From Phycisphaerales bacterium (GTDB lineage Bacteria; Planctomycetota; Phycisphaerae; Phycisphaerales; UBA1924): DNA of 64,000 nt. Location: the NCBI GenBank assembly GCA_029213305.1, contig JARGPA010000011.1:1-64000 (forward strand), read 5' to 3'. Both the position numbers and the translations under genes were made by a program. Position 1 is the stretch's first letter. The number at the start of each line of letters is the position of its first letter. This document shows positions 34,570 through 42,715 of this stretch, one piece after another. Below the pieces are notes generated by a model. That model was not told the origin of the DNA. It did not search any database and was given only the letters and a program-made list of their open reading frames with translations.

Positions 34570-34578
34570 TGGTATTAT
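34570..34578 (+). promoter_or_regulatory. possible extended -10 promoter element
   Basis: TGGTATTAT (TG-N-TATTAT form) lies 61 bases before the ATG at 34639. No good -35 box is at the right distance, so this is tentative. Confidence 0.3.
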
Positions 34579-34638
34579 CTTTCATAACACGCGTCGTGCT
34601 GAAATTCGTGACGCTCATTCTCGAATGAAGGAATACTT

Positions 34639-35037
34639 ATGATTATCACTCTCGCACAGAATAGTCCTGGAAACTCAATCGCAATCGCGATCGGTGGTTT
34701 GGTCTTCGGATTGATCTATCTTTCGATAATTGTACTTTTGATCGTGGGTGCTTGGAAGATGTTTGTCAAAGCAGGACAACCAGGTTGGGGTGTTCTTATT
34801 CCATTCTTTAATCTCTATCTTGTTCTCAAAATCTGCGGCCGACCTGGATGGTGGTTGATTCTCTTCTTTGTTCCGATTCTCAATATTGCTTTCTCGTGTA
34901 TCGTCTCGTTGGATCTGGCGAAGTCATTTGGAAAAGGAATTGGTTTTGGGATCGGACTCTTCTTTCTCAACTTCATCTTCATACCAATCCTTGGATTCGG
35001 GAGTGCGGAGTATGAAGGCCCTGCAGGTGCTTATTAA
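34639..35037 (+). CDS. DUF5684-type small membrane protein
   Basis: 132 residues with three or four membrane helices. The block WKMFVKAGQPGWGVLIPFF and LKICGRPGWWLILFFVPI is characteristic of DUF5684 proteins, small multi-span membrane proteins of unknown function. It ends two bases before the next gene, indicating an operon. Confidence 0.85.
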   Translation: MIITLAQNSPGNSIAIAIGGLVFGLIYLSIIVLLIVGAWKMFVKAGQPGWGVLIPFFNLYLVLKICGRPGWWLILFFVPILNIAFSCIVSLDLAKSFGKGIGFGIGLFFLNFIFIPILGFGSAEYEGPAGAY

Positions 35038-35039
35038 CC

Positions 35040-35690
35040 ATGCCCAAGAAGAGAAGAACACTCAATCCGCCAACCTTGCGAGAAGCGTTTGAGGATTGTC
35101 TGAGTTGTGGATACTCGCTCGAAGGAATTCAAATCCCAGGTCATTGTCCAGAGTGTGGGCTCAAGATTTCTGCAGGGAGATCGACCCTTCATATCATGGG
35201 AGTCGCAAAGGGAATGCCGGGTCCACTTTGGCGCAAAGCTGTTTGGGTTGGGATCGGAGTTTTTGGGTTTTTCTATAGTCAAGTCTGGATGATCGCACTC
35301 ACTGGTGGGTTTGCATGGTTCACTGCGATTGGATTTGTCATGCTCATCGTTTCCATTCTTGCGATGTTGTTGACAACCAAGCAACGAAAGAGCGGCACTG
35401 AACATTTTGCGATAACTGAAGAAGGGTTTTCTCGTTGGACAATTGGATCTGATGCGACAACCCGAACCTTCACTCCTTGGCCAGGGATTAAGCAAGGAGC
35501 TACGGTAAAACGCGTGAGCAGTGTCTGGGCTTCAATCAAAATCGTAGTGGTCGAAGATAACGGACAGCATATTAAACCATTGCAAGTTGGTTTCCGTTGT
35601 TTACAAAGAGATATCCCAATCGTCCAACAAGTGTTCGACGCGTTCTTCGCGTACGAACCAATCGATTCAATCGAAGGATTGAATAACTAG
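35040..35690 (+). CDS. membrane protein with N-terminal zinc ribbon
   Basis: 216 residues. A C-x-x-C...C-x-x-C zinc ribbon (CLSCGYSLEGIQIPGHCPECG) is near residues 20-40. Two membrane helices follow at about 65-105, and a C-terminal soluble domain of about 100 residues may be PH-like (beta-rich; FAITEEGFSRWTIG). Function unknown. It starts 2 bases after the DUF5684 gene. Confidence 0.75.
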   Translation: MPKKRRTLNPPTLREAFEDCLSCGYSLEGIQIPGHCPECGLKISAGRSTLHIMGVAKGMPGPLWRKAVWVGIGVFGFFYSQVWMIALTGGFAWFTAIGFVMLIVSILAMLLTTKQRKSGTEHFAITEEGFSRWTIGSDATTRTFTPWPGIKQGATVKRVSSVWASIKIVVVEDNGQHIKPLQVGFRCLQRDIPIVQQVFDAFFAYEPIDSIEGLNN

Positions 35691-35722
35691 TTGCTTGCAC
35701 CTTCAGAGATCTTGGTTTAGAT

Positions 35723-36460
35723 TTACGGGCATGAAACAGTCAGCGCATTCAAAAACGCACTCACATCGAAGAAGTTGAACTGTCCATCATCAGTAAAGTC
35801 TGCGCGATCATCTTCTTCACTAAAGAAACTTAAGAAGGCACTGACATCGAAAAAGTTCTGTTGGCCGTCTTCGTTGATATCCGCAGGGCATGCAACAAAG
35901 TCTGCGCCAAAGGTCATGTTGTTGATAGACAGAAAATCAAATGATGAGTGCGTAATCACGACGCGTGAGATCCCCGTTGTTGGAGCTTGGTATCCTGTGA
36001 AGTATCCAGTGTTCGATGGTTTTTCATACGACTCGATTAGTCCATCAGCTCGATCGTACACCTCGATTGTGTACGAGTTATCAGTATTAAACCCAATGAG
36101 ATCAAGTCCAAATGCGACTTGACCTACATCGAATCGAATCTCTATGCCGTCATACGATCGAAGATACACATCATCTTCTCCCCCGATGAACCCTGCATGT
36201 ACTGCTAATCGAGTAGCGGATTCATATGTCACGCCATCCTCGATCACCCAGTTCCATGGTAACTGATCAACTGTCACAGAGTTGAGCGGGTTCGGGACAT
36301 CTAATGTTGATCCGCCGTGTAAACTGATGCCCTCAAAGTCCTCGATAATAATCTGATCGTCGAGTATCAGTTCAAGTTCGGTAAAGCTCGTGATCGGTTG
36401 TGCTCCAACCGATCCTCCCAACACCATCATCGCGCCAATAACTATGTTTGCAAAGTACAT
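35723..36460 (-). CDS. secreted protein with paired dockerin-like C-terminal repeats
   Basis: 245 residues from the ATG at 36460, chosen because GGAGGA lies 8 bases upstream and because it gives a clean signal peptide (MYFANIVIGAMMVLGGSVGA). A beta-sandwich-like domain is followed by two repeats, DINEDGQQNFFDVSAFL and DFTDDGQFNFFDVSAFL, ending in SCP. The ending matches the protein at 24988-25755, although the main domains differ in sequence. Confidence 0.8.
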   Translation of the reverse strand: MYFANIVIGAMMVLGGSVGAQPITSFTELELILDDQIIIEDFEGISLHGGSTLDVPNPLNSVTVDQLPWNWVIEDGVTYESATRLAVHAGFIGGEDDVYLRSYDGIEIRFDVGQVAFGLDLIGFNTDNSYTIEVYDRADGLIESYEKPSNTGYFTGYQAPTTGISRVVITHSSFDFLSINNMTFGADFVACPADINEDGQQNFFDVSAFLSFFSEEDDRADFTDDGQFNFFDVSAFLNALTVSCP

Positions 36461-36592
36461 TCGGGATCCTCCTCTAGATAGTTGATCATGAAACACTTTA
36501 ACTCAGTATCGATATTTCTAAACGAGAACTTAGTTGATGAGATGCAAAAACACCATTTGGCCAATCATGTCACCAGCTGGCAAACTCTGGCC

Positions 36593-36621
36593 AACTGAGC
36601 TGATACACTCATAGCTCAGTT
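36593..36621. promoter_or_regulatory. perfect 9-bp inverted repeat before the aldo/keto reductase gene
   Basis: AACTGAGCT (36593-36601) and AGCTCAGTT (36613-36621) flank an 11-base spacer and are followed by TTATATA. TTGGCCAA (36557-36564) and TGGCCAA (36588-36594) lie just upstream. It may be an operator for a regulator of the reductase gene (start 36656) or a leader hairpin; which one is not known. Confidence 0.4.
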
Positions 36622-36655
36622 TTATATACAAAAACCATTCAAAGGATTTCATCCC

Positions 36656-37684
36656 ATGCGTATGCGAGAACTCGGTCAATCTGGTATTCAAGCGTCAACA
36701 GTTGCAATTGGCACCTGGGTTATGGGTGGTTGGATGTGGGGTGGTGCAGATGAAAACGATTCAATCAAAGCAATTCATGCAGCGCTCGATGCAGGGATTA
36801 ACTTGCTCGATACCGCGCCGATTTACGGGTTTGGGCATTCTGAATCTGTCGTTGGGAAAGCAATCAAAGATCGCCGCGACAAAGTGGTAATCGCAACAAA
36901 GTGTTCAATGGTTATCAATGCGCCCGGTGGCCGATCCGTCGGCCGATCAACCGCTGCGGGACCCTCAGAGCATGGTCATCTCGAAATCAAAATCTACAAC
37001 AACCCTGAATCTATCCGCAATGAAGTAGAACTCTCACTCAAGAGACTCGGGACTGATCACATCGACCTATATCAGACACATTGGCAAGAACAAGAAACCC
37101 CTATCGAAGATACGATGGGTGCACTGGTGAGACTTAAAGAAGAAGGCAAAATCAGAGCAATCGGAGTATGTAACGCAACAACAGATGAGATGGATCGATA
37201 CCGCTCGGTAGGACAAGTTGATTCAGATCAAGAACAATACTCTATGATCCATCGCAACCTTGAAGGCGATGACTCAGGCGCTGTCAATCAACTCGGGTGT
37301 TGTAAAGACTACAAGATTTCGGTCCTTGCGTATTCACCATTAGTGCTCGGATTGTTAACAGGAAAAGTGGGACCAGATCGGAAGTTTGCAGAATCAGATT
37401 TACGATCATCACAGAAACGATTCTCACAAGCGAATCGTCAAAAGATTGCAGAATTACTCAAAGGGTTCGCACCAATTGCTGAAAAACATAACTGCACAAT
37501 TGCACAGTTAGTTATCGCATGGACTATCTCACAACCCGGACTGACACATGCACTCGTTGGTGCAAGAACTCCCGAACAAGCGATCGAAAATGCTGGCGCC
37601 GGGAATATCGAACTTGATGCAAGTGAGTTAGCTCAGATGGACGCTGCTGTACGATCTGGAGCAACCCAACTCGATATGTCCTAA
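36656..37684 (+). CDS. aldo/keto reductase
   Basis: 342 residues, a full (beta/alpha)8 barrel. The catalytic tetrad is visible: Asp and Tyr in NLLDTAPIYGFGHSE, Lys in VVIATKCSM, and His in LYQTHWQEQ. The C-terminal NADP-binding region contains ALVGARTPEQAIEN. It reduces carbonyl substrates with NADPH; the natural substrate is unknown. Some relatives form potassium-channel beta-like or general stress proteins. It stands alone. Confidence 0.95.
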   Translation: MRMRELGQSGIQASTVAIGTWVMGGWMWGGADENDSIKAIHAALDAGINLLDTAPIYGFGHSESVVGKAIKDRRDKVVIATKCSMVINAPGGRSVGRSTAAGPSEHGHLEIKIYNNPESIRNEVELSLKRLGTDHIDLYQTHWQEQETPIEDTMGALVRLKEEGKIRAIGVCNATTDEMDRYRSVGQVDSDQEQYSMIHRNLEGDDSGAVNQLGCCKDYKISVLAYSPLVLGLLTGKVGPDRKFAESDLRSSQKRFSQANRQKIAELLKGFAPIAEKHNCTIAQLVIAWTISQPGLTHALVGARTPEQAIENAGAGNIELDASELAQMDAAVRSGATQLDMS

Positions 37685-37800
37685 TCTGGTATACTCAGTC
37701 TCCACAAATGTCAGCGCTGGGTTGACAAACGATTCGCTCGTTCTCCGGATTTGCTCAAATGAGATAATGTCTGGATAGGTTATCTTGAAGGGGACTGAAC

Positions 37801-38292
37801 ATGCTACGAAATATCCTTGCTGTCATCGCGGGTTACATCACTATGGGCGCACTGGTTTTTGTTGGCCTCACATCTGCTTATCTGATCATGGGCGCTGATA
37901 AAGCCTTTGAGCCGGGGACATACGAAATCACTACTCTATGGATTGTAGTTATGGCCTCAATCGGGCTATGTAGCGCCTTCGTTGGTGGAATTGTTTGCGC
38001 CCTCATTTCTAAGAGTTCGAAAGGCGCTGTGATGTCGCTCATGACTTTGATGGTCATTCTGAGTGGAATCAATATTGTTTCAATCGCGATGAAAGAGGCG
38101 CCCGCTCCCGAAGATCAAATTCGTAGCGAGTCCACCTCAAACATGGATGCGATGATGAAAGCTCAAACCCCAGTTTGGGTTGCAGGGATTGATCCAATCG
38201 TTGGAGTCATCGGAGTTATGCTTGGCGCAATGGTAATCTGCCCAGACCGAAAGAAGTCACAATCAAATACAGTCGACTCCTTTTCGGAATAA
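37801..38292 (+). CDS. four-helix membrane protein of unknown function
   Basis: 163 residues with about four hydrophobic segments: NILAVIAGYITMGALVFVG, WIVVMASIGLCSAFVGGIV, VMSLMTLMVILSGINIVSI and DPIVGVIGVMLGAMVI. The soluble loop between helices 3 and 4 is about 40 residues. I do not recognise a family. It precedes the OsmC gene by 30 bases and may be co-transcribed with it. Confidence 0.7.
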   Translation: MLRNILAVIAGYITMGALVFVGLTSAYLIMGADKAFEPGTYEITTLWIVVMASIGLCSAFVGGIVCALISKSSKGAVMSLMTLMVILSGINIVSIAMKEAPAPEDQIRSESTSNMDAMMKAQTPVWVAGIDPIVGVIGVMLGAMVICPDRKKSQSNTVDSFSE

Positions 38293-38322
38293 CTTTGTTC
38301 GATCGCTCGTTTATACTGTACT

Positions 38323-38730
38323 ATGAGCGATCAATCAATTACTACTGTCCGAATCGGGAACGAGAACTATCGAACTCAAATTACTTCGCGTGGCCATACA
38401 TTTTACATCGATGAACCAGGAGGGCTTGGAGGCGCCGATACTGCACCCACTCCATACGAAGCGCTCTTGGGTGCGCTTGGTGCATGCAAAGCGATTACTG
38501 CGAAGATGTATGCACAGCGCAAGGGGTGGGAGCTCGATGAAGTTCAGCTCGATCTGATCCACTCAAGACCCAACGGCCGGGGGAAACCTGAGCTCATCGA
38601 AATCTCCATGAGTTTCACAGGAGATCTTGATGACACTCAACGCGCAAGACTCAAAGAGATCACCAACGCGTGTCCAGTCCAAAAAACCATTCTCAATGAG
38701 TTAACAATCGACGCGATACTCGAAGATTGA
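38323..38730 (+). CDS. OsmC/Ohr-family peroxidase-like protein
   Basis: 135 residues. The first redox cysteine is in LLGALGACKAITAKMYA and the second in ITNACPVQKTI, the arrangement of OsmC and Ohr proteins that reduce organic hydroperoxides. GGADTAPTPYE is another hallmark of the family. Together with AhpD, DoxX and the DCC protein, it adds to the thiol-redox content of the window. Confidence 0.93.
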   Translation: MSDQSITTVRIGNENYRTQITSRGHTFYIDEPGGLGGADTAPTPYEALLGALGACKAITAKMYAQRKGWELDEVQLDLIHSRPNGRGKPELIEISMSFTGDLDDTQRARLKEITNACPVQKTILNELTIDAILED

Positions 38731-38810
38731 AAATAAAGCAAAGCTCACAGGTTGCACATAAGTTTTGTGTCTTGAGATGATCTGTCGTCGATGTATGCTT
38801 AGTGTTTAAA

Positions 38811-39230
38811 CTATTTTTTGGATGGATCGATCGAACACGCATCGCTTTCGCAAGTGTTCTTTTTGAACCATCGAAGTCGATTGCGTGCAAACAATAGATA
38901 CAACGAATCAACTATCGGCTTGATGATCATCCATTTGGTCCACGCGAATTGTCTTCCTTTGCCCATAGCGCTCATCGCATGTCGGATTGCATCTGGACCT
39001 GAATAGATATTCCCATCGGGTGTTCTCGTATGGAGTGATGTTGCGAGTTGTTCGACACTCATCCCTGTGAGTTGAATCCGTTCATCATCGGATCGCAAAT
39101 CAACGCAGACTACAAGGTTTCGATTGTTGTCAATTTTGCGAAAATACTCCGCAGAACGGATACACACAGTGCACCATCCATCAAAGTAAACAATCGTTGG
39201 GTCGCAAAGATGATCTGAATCGGTAATCAC
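38811..39230 (-). CDS. DCC-family thiol-disulfide oxidoreductase-like protein (DUF393)
   Basis: 139 residues. The defining D-x-x-C-x-x-C motif is in VYFDGWCTVCIRSAEYFRK, and the rest (DLRSDDERIQLTG; GPDAIRHAMSAMG) is typical of DUF393. It is presumed to be a redox protein of unknown substrate. It starts 8 bases after the prepilin-like gene stop, so the two are in one transcript. Confidence 0.9.
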   Translation of the reverse strand: MITDSDHLCDPTIVYFDGWCTVCIRSAEYFRKIDNNRNLVVCVDLRSDDERIQLTGMSVEQLATSLHTRTPDGNIYSGPDAIRHAMSAMGKGRQFAWTKWMIIKPIVDSLYLLFARNRLRWFKKNTCESDACSIDPSKK

Positions 39231-39238
39231 AACTGATT

Positions 39239-39769
39239 CTATGGAAGTGCTTTGATGATTTCATCCGTAACCTTCTCAACGGAATCACCAGAGGATTTAT
39301 ATCCAGTTGCGCCTGATAGATGATCGGGTTGGATTTGCCCTGTGTTCGTGTCATAGCGCCACCCGTGCGTATTCGCGCCTGCAGCAGCCGCGCCTCTGCG
39401 CCATGTCGCGAGACCGTTAATCTTGTTCTCAGGCAATCCATTGATATATGGGCCGTAGATTCCCGAATCGTTTAGGGTCCCGTCAAGATCAGTCTTTTGA
39501 AGCAATCGCAAGTAGAGTGTCTTGATTGTTCCAGCGCCGACATGAGCCATAACACCCTCGTGCTCAACTTCATAGAGATCCAGTGCGCGTTGTATCGCGG
39601 ATTGATCACCGATCACTGCATTCTTCGCAGCGTTGTCTGCAGAACTCGACATTCGTGGAATCGCAATCGCACTAATGATCCCGATGATGACAACCACTAT
39701 CACAAGCTCGACAAGCGAAAAAGCTTTTCTTGATTTGAGTGTGGGATGAAAATCTGGGAAGGACTGCAT
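39239..39769 (-). CDS. type II/IV prepilin-like protein
   Basis: 176 residues from the ATG at 39769; the ATG at 39826 is an alternative and lies inside a palindrome. The N-terminal methylation signature KAFSLVELVIVVVIIGIISA includes the Glu at position +5 after the peptidase site, and a single long hydrophobic helix follows. The C-terminal part resembles pseudopilins and planctomycete DUF1559-like proteins, with a GIYGPYINGLPENKINGL loop. It is exported and assembled by a type II/IV pilus-like system whose machinery is not in this window. Confidence 0.85.
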   Translation of the reverse strand: MQSFPDFHPTLKSRKAFSLVELVIVVVIIGIISAIAIPRMSSSADNAAKNAVIGDQSAIQRALDLYEVEHEGVMAHVGAGTIKTLYLRLLQKTDLDGTLNDSGIYGPYINGLPENKINGLATWRRGAAAAGANTHGWRYDTNTGQIQPDHLSGATGYKSSGDSVEKVTDEIIKALP

Positions 39770-39819
39770 CTCCACTAGATCGACAAATATCCGTTTCAAG
39801 TTTGAATCGCAAGATGAAT

Positions 39820-39851
39820 GATCCATAAGTAGGGAATTTTACTTATGGATC
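39820..39851. promoter_or_regulatory. perfect 12-bp palindrome near the prepilin gene start
   Basis: GATCCATAAGTA (39820-39831) and TACTTATGGATC (39840-39851) flank an 8-base spacer. The upstream candidate ATG (39824-39826, minus strand) lies within the left arm. It could be an operator for a dimeric regulator or a hairpin that controls translation. Confidence 0.55.
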
Positions 39852-39926
39852 GATTCCTACGAATAGTTTAAACAGATACAAGTTGCGTCCGAGAAGCATG
39901 AAATCTAATTCAATACAAAGAGGTCG

Positions 39927-40400
39927 TTAGAGTTCGGTTGAACCAGTTGAAATTTGTGATCCATTCGATTTCGAGTCGAGGGACCATGCCCCTGCTCCTT
40001 TGATTAGGACATACACAGAGAACAATATAATCACAACAGCCATGACCATCATGGGGACATACGGATTTGGATTTGGCGCTGTTTCAACAGGGATCGGCCA
40101 AGCATCACTTGGAATTTTTATATGCGTCACCACAGCGCCGAGCATTGTTCCGATCGCAATGACCGCACCTACTCGAGCATGCATTCCAAAAAGCAAAAGA
40201 ACCCCTGCAATGATTTGTGCAAGAGGGCCAACGATTGACATGATATCGGGAAGTGGTAACCCTGCTGCTTCGACAAGGGGTTTCATCGGGAGCATCCCAG
40301 TGATGTGCATGACACCAAACGCGAAGAGTGGGGCGCCCGCGATGATCCGAAGAATTGCGATATGCTTTGAGTTCGATGTCTTTGTGAGTGCATTGTTCAT
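39927..40400 (-). CDS. DoxX-family membrane protein
   Basis: 157 residues with four membrane helices. The beginning ILRIIAGAPLFAFGVMHITG and the middle GVLLLFGMHARVGAVIAIGTMLGAVV fit the DoxX family, small quinone- or redox-associated membrane proteins. A P-N-P-N-P-Y loop precedes the last helix. It is transcribed in the same direction as bioY. Confidence 0.88.
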   Translation of the reverse strand: MNNALTKTSNSKHIAILRIIAGAPLFAFGVMHITGMLPMKPLVEAAGLPLPDIMSIVGPLAQIIAGVLLLFGMHARVGAVIAIGTMLGAVVTHIKIPSDAWPIPVETAPNPNPYVPMMVMAVVIILFSVYVLIKGAGAWSLDSKSNGSQISTGSTEL

Positions 40401-40468
40401 GAACTGAACAACGGGAGTATTAGTCTAATTATTCCAGTACTACCTATGAACATCATTTCAAGGGCTAA

Positions 40469-41134
40469 TTACCACAGTTTTCGTGCAACAGATGGTAAGA
40501 ACCAAACTGCGATACCTGCTGCGATCCCGGATTTGAGCAACATCCCTGGGATGAATACAACGAATCCATGATAAACAGCGAATGAAAGTTTCATTGGAGC
40601 CGCTTCGGGATCAATATTGTGGATCCACCAGAGCCATGGGACTCCGAAGAGGAAAATAACCATGTGTACCGCGAGGCCTGCGAAGAAAAGTGCGATCCAA
40701 CCTCTGATTTCACCCTTGCGATTCTTAATCAAGTAGTGCGCAACAGGTTGACAGATGATAAAGCCCAGTAGATACCCACCGGTTTGTCCGATGATTGTTT
40801 GCCAACCTGCGTTCCCTTCTGCAAAGACACCAAATCCGATGATGCCCATGAATAGGTACAGAATCATGCTCGCTGCGCCAAGGCGTGGGCCGAGCGACAT
40901 CGCTGCGAGAAGAACGACCAGTGTCTGGAGCGTAACTGGAATCCCAAAGGGGGGGGTAGGTACTGCAATCTGAGCACCAAAAGCTGTAAACATGGCAAAG
41001 AGTGGGATTGCGAAGAGTCGCATGAGCGTTTTATCGATCTCAACCTGTTGAGTGATCTTGCCTGATTCGGTATCAAGAAGAGTGCGACTCTCAGTTGGAG
41101 CTTTAAGAGTATCAAAGAGAGATCTGTAGTTCAT
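40469..41134 (-). CDS. bioY: biotin transporter substrate-binding membrane protein
   Basis: 221 residues, longer than typical BioY (about 190) because of a 40-residue hydrophilic N-terminus. Six membrane helices and the family blocks PFGIPVTLQTLVVLLAA, GPRLGAASMILYLFMG and QTIIGQTGGYLLGFI mark the S-component of an energy-coupling-factor biotin importer. BioY may work alone or with a shared EcfAT module, which is not seen here. It supplies biotin needed for AccB. Its start is 3 bases after the stop of the zinc-ribbon bactofilin gene. Confidence 0.95.
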   Translation of the reverse strand: MNYRSLFDTLKAPTESRTLLDTESGKITQQVEIDKTLMRLFAIPLFAMFTAFGAQIAVPTPPFGIPVTLQTLVVLLAAMSLGPRLGAASMILYLFMGIIGFGVFAEGNAGWQTIIGQTGGYLLGFIICQPVAHYLIKNRKGEIRGWIALFFAGLAVHMVIFLFGVPWLWWIHNIDPEAAPMKLSFAVYHGFVVFIPGMLLKSGIAAGIAVWFLPSVARKLW

Positions 41135-41137
41135 GGC

Positions 41138-41764
41138 TTAGCGTACGACTCGAAGTTTGGGAAGGTGAGGATCAAATCGATAATTTGATTCGTAGGGAAC
41201 TGAAAGAGTATCTAGTTGTCCGTTAACGGGTGCTTCTTGATCCGGTTTAAACTCAATCTCCGCAGCGGGTCCAGTCCCGGGTCTTGCGCGTGATGCAGCG
41301 TCTACATCAAGTTTCCCAAGAGCACAAGAAGGTGATTCGAAGATCGAACCCTCGATTGTTGCACCCGGTTGGATAACCAATGTGTTTGCTCGAACTCCGC
41401 CTTTGAGTTGAGCAGTCGGACTCAGTGTTGCAGTTCCGCCGCAAACACACATGCTGTGAACAGATCCTTCGATCAAGATATCATGTGATGCAACCATGAG
41501 ATTGGCAATGACCTTTGCCTCTGGATGAACCATGATGGACTCAGTGGTCATCAATGATGATCCCCAATGTCCCTTTGTGATCTCAATTGGTATGAGTCTT
41601 AAATTCCCAGCGCAGTGTGGACAAGACGCCGATTCTGCAAACCCAGAAACAACAGCAGTTTGAGCGCATCGGTAACAAGTCACTGTGCGTGATTCGTAGT
41701 TGGGTGATCGAGCAGCGCCGCGATCACGCATCAAGAAACGAGGTGGCTTGAAGAACGAGGCCAT
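41138..41764 (-). CDS. bactofilin-like protein with N-terminal zinc ribbon
   Basis: 208 residues. A C-x-x-C...C-x-x-C zinc ribbon (CYRCAQTAVVSGFAESASCPHC) occupies about residues 29-50. A right-handed beta-helix of bactofilin type follows (about 85-150: VHPEAKVIANLMVASHDILI, GVRANTLVIQPGATIEGSI). The C-terminal 60 residues are unstructured. It is probably a cytoskeletal or scaffold protein that polymerises. It lies between a classical bactofilin and bioY. Confidence 0.82.
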   Translation of the reverse strand: MASFFKPPRFLMRDRGAARSPNYESRTVTCYRCAQTAVVSGFAESASCPHCAGNLRLIPIEITKGHWGSSLMTTESIMVHPEAKVIANLMVASHDILIEGSVHSMCVCGGTATLSPTAQLKGGVRANTLVIQPGATIEGSIFESPSCALGKLDVDAASRARPGTGPAAEIEFKPDQEAPVNGQLDTLSVPYESNYRFDPHLPKLRVVR

Positions 41765-41859
41765 AAAATCGGCCGCTTCGGTGCTTACCGAACACGGCCA
41801 GGGATGGGTGTTTCAGTACGAGTCCTCAATAAATCTGAGTGATACTCGAATGTAGTTTG

Positions 41860-42351
41860 TTATGCGACGCTCGAACCTGAGTTCTGTTGAGCCCAAGGTG
41901 GAGTCAGATCAATCTGTGTGGTGATATTTGCTTTAGGTTCAGTTGTCGTTGACTGTGTTTGGTTCGACTGTGTGTTCTGAGTCGAGTTCCCAGTCATGTC
42001 GTTTGCTCGTGGACCCACGTTGCAATGGCCTACGAAACTCGCGCCTTCTGCGACGACCAAAGTCCCTGCGGTAAGATCGCCTTGAACTTGAGCATTCGCG
42101 GTAAGTGTGAGTCGATCGCGTGCAAGGAGTGGTCCTTGGACTGATCCGTCAACAATGATTTGCTCAGCTTCGACAGCTGCATTGCAGTTTGCGCCGTTTC
42201 CGATTTGTACTTCACCCTGTGCGGTGATTTTGCCTTCGAAATGCCCGAGGATTCGTGCTGATTTTTCGAAAAACATTTCACCCTTAATTCGGGTGTCATT
42301 ACCGATGACGGTCATCTCAGGTGTGTTCGTTGGGTTTTGTTGGTTTGACAT
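41860..42351 (-). CDS. bactofilin (DUF583)
   Basis: 163 residues. A short N-terminal tail precedes a beta-helix (about 12-110) with repeated signatures VIGNDTRIKGEMFF, ARILGHFEGKITAQGEVQI and DLTAGTLVVAEGASFVGH. Bactofilins assemble nucleotide-independent filaments that scaffold cell-wall, stalk or chromosome-segregation processes. A Thr/Gln/Asn-rich C-terminal tail follows. It may act together with the zinc-ribbon bactofilin 95 bases downstream. Confidence 0.93.
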   Translation of the reverse strand: MSNQQNPTNTPEMTVIGNDTRIKGEMFFEKSARILGHFEGKITAQGEVQIGNGANCNAAVEAEQIIVDGSVQGPLLARDRLTLTANAQVQGDLTAGTLVVAEGASFVGHCNVGPRANDMTGNSTQNTQSNQTQSTTTEPKANITTQIDLTPPWAQQNSGSSVA

Positions 42352-42715
42352 ACAAAGATCCTTCCCTATCCCTAAATTCTGTGTCTGACATGAGATCGCA
42401 GGAACAGTTGTTCAGATATCCAAAGATGGATTCCGATTCGATCGTGGGGTCCTACTGAATCCCATACTTCAATTTTGAGCATCCTTGCTGCTTGAGTGCC
42501 ATCCTTGGCTTGGTAGTGCATCGTCCAGATAAGCAGGGTGGCTGAAGTATGGATTGTACAGATTAGTGAAATTGTGCGGATTATGCCGAGTCGTGCCAAT
42601 TCCCTTGTGATTTCTGTTTCACAAGCAATGAAATCCCGGTTGGATGGGCTTTTTCATCAATGAATCTTGACGGATTGTGTCCAGTTTTGAGACGATGAGC
42701 CGATATTGATGAGAT
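42352..42715. other. 364-bp intergenic region upstream of ftsK
   Basis: It separates the divergent bactofilin and ftsK genes and must hold both promoters. A 75-codon minus-strand frame at 42372-42599 begins with TTG, has no properly spaced ribosome-binding site and resembles no family, so I do not annotate it. No strong hairpin was found. Confidence 0.5.

Noticed and set aside
37722-37767. TTGACA (37722-37727) and GATAAT before the gene at 37801
   Set aside because: Each box looks good alone, but the spacing is far from 16-18 bases.
42372-42599. 75-codon minus-strand frame before ftsK
   Set aside because: TTG start with AAGGGA almost touching the start codon, no recognisable domain, and it lies where two promoters must be. 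It might be real but is not supported.
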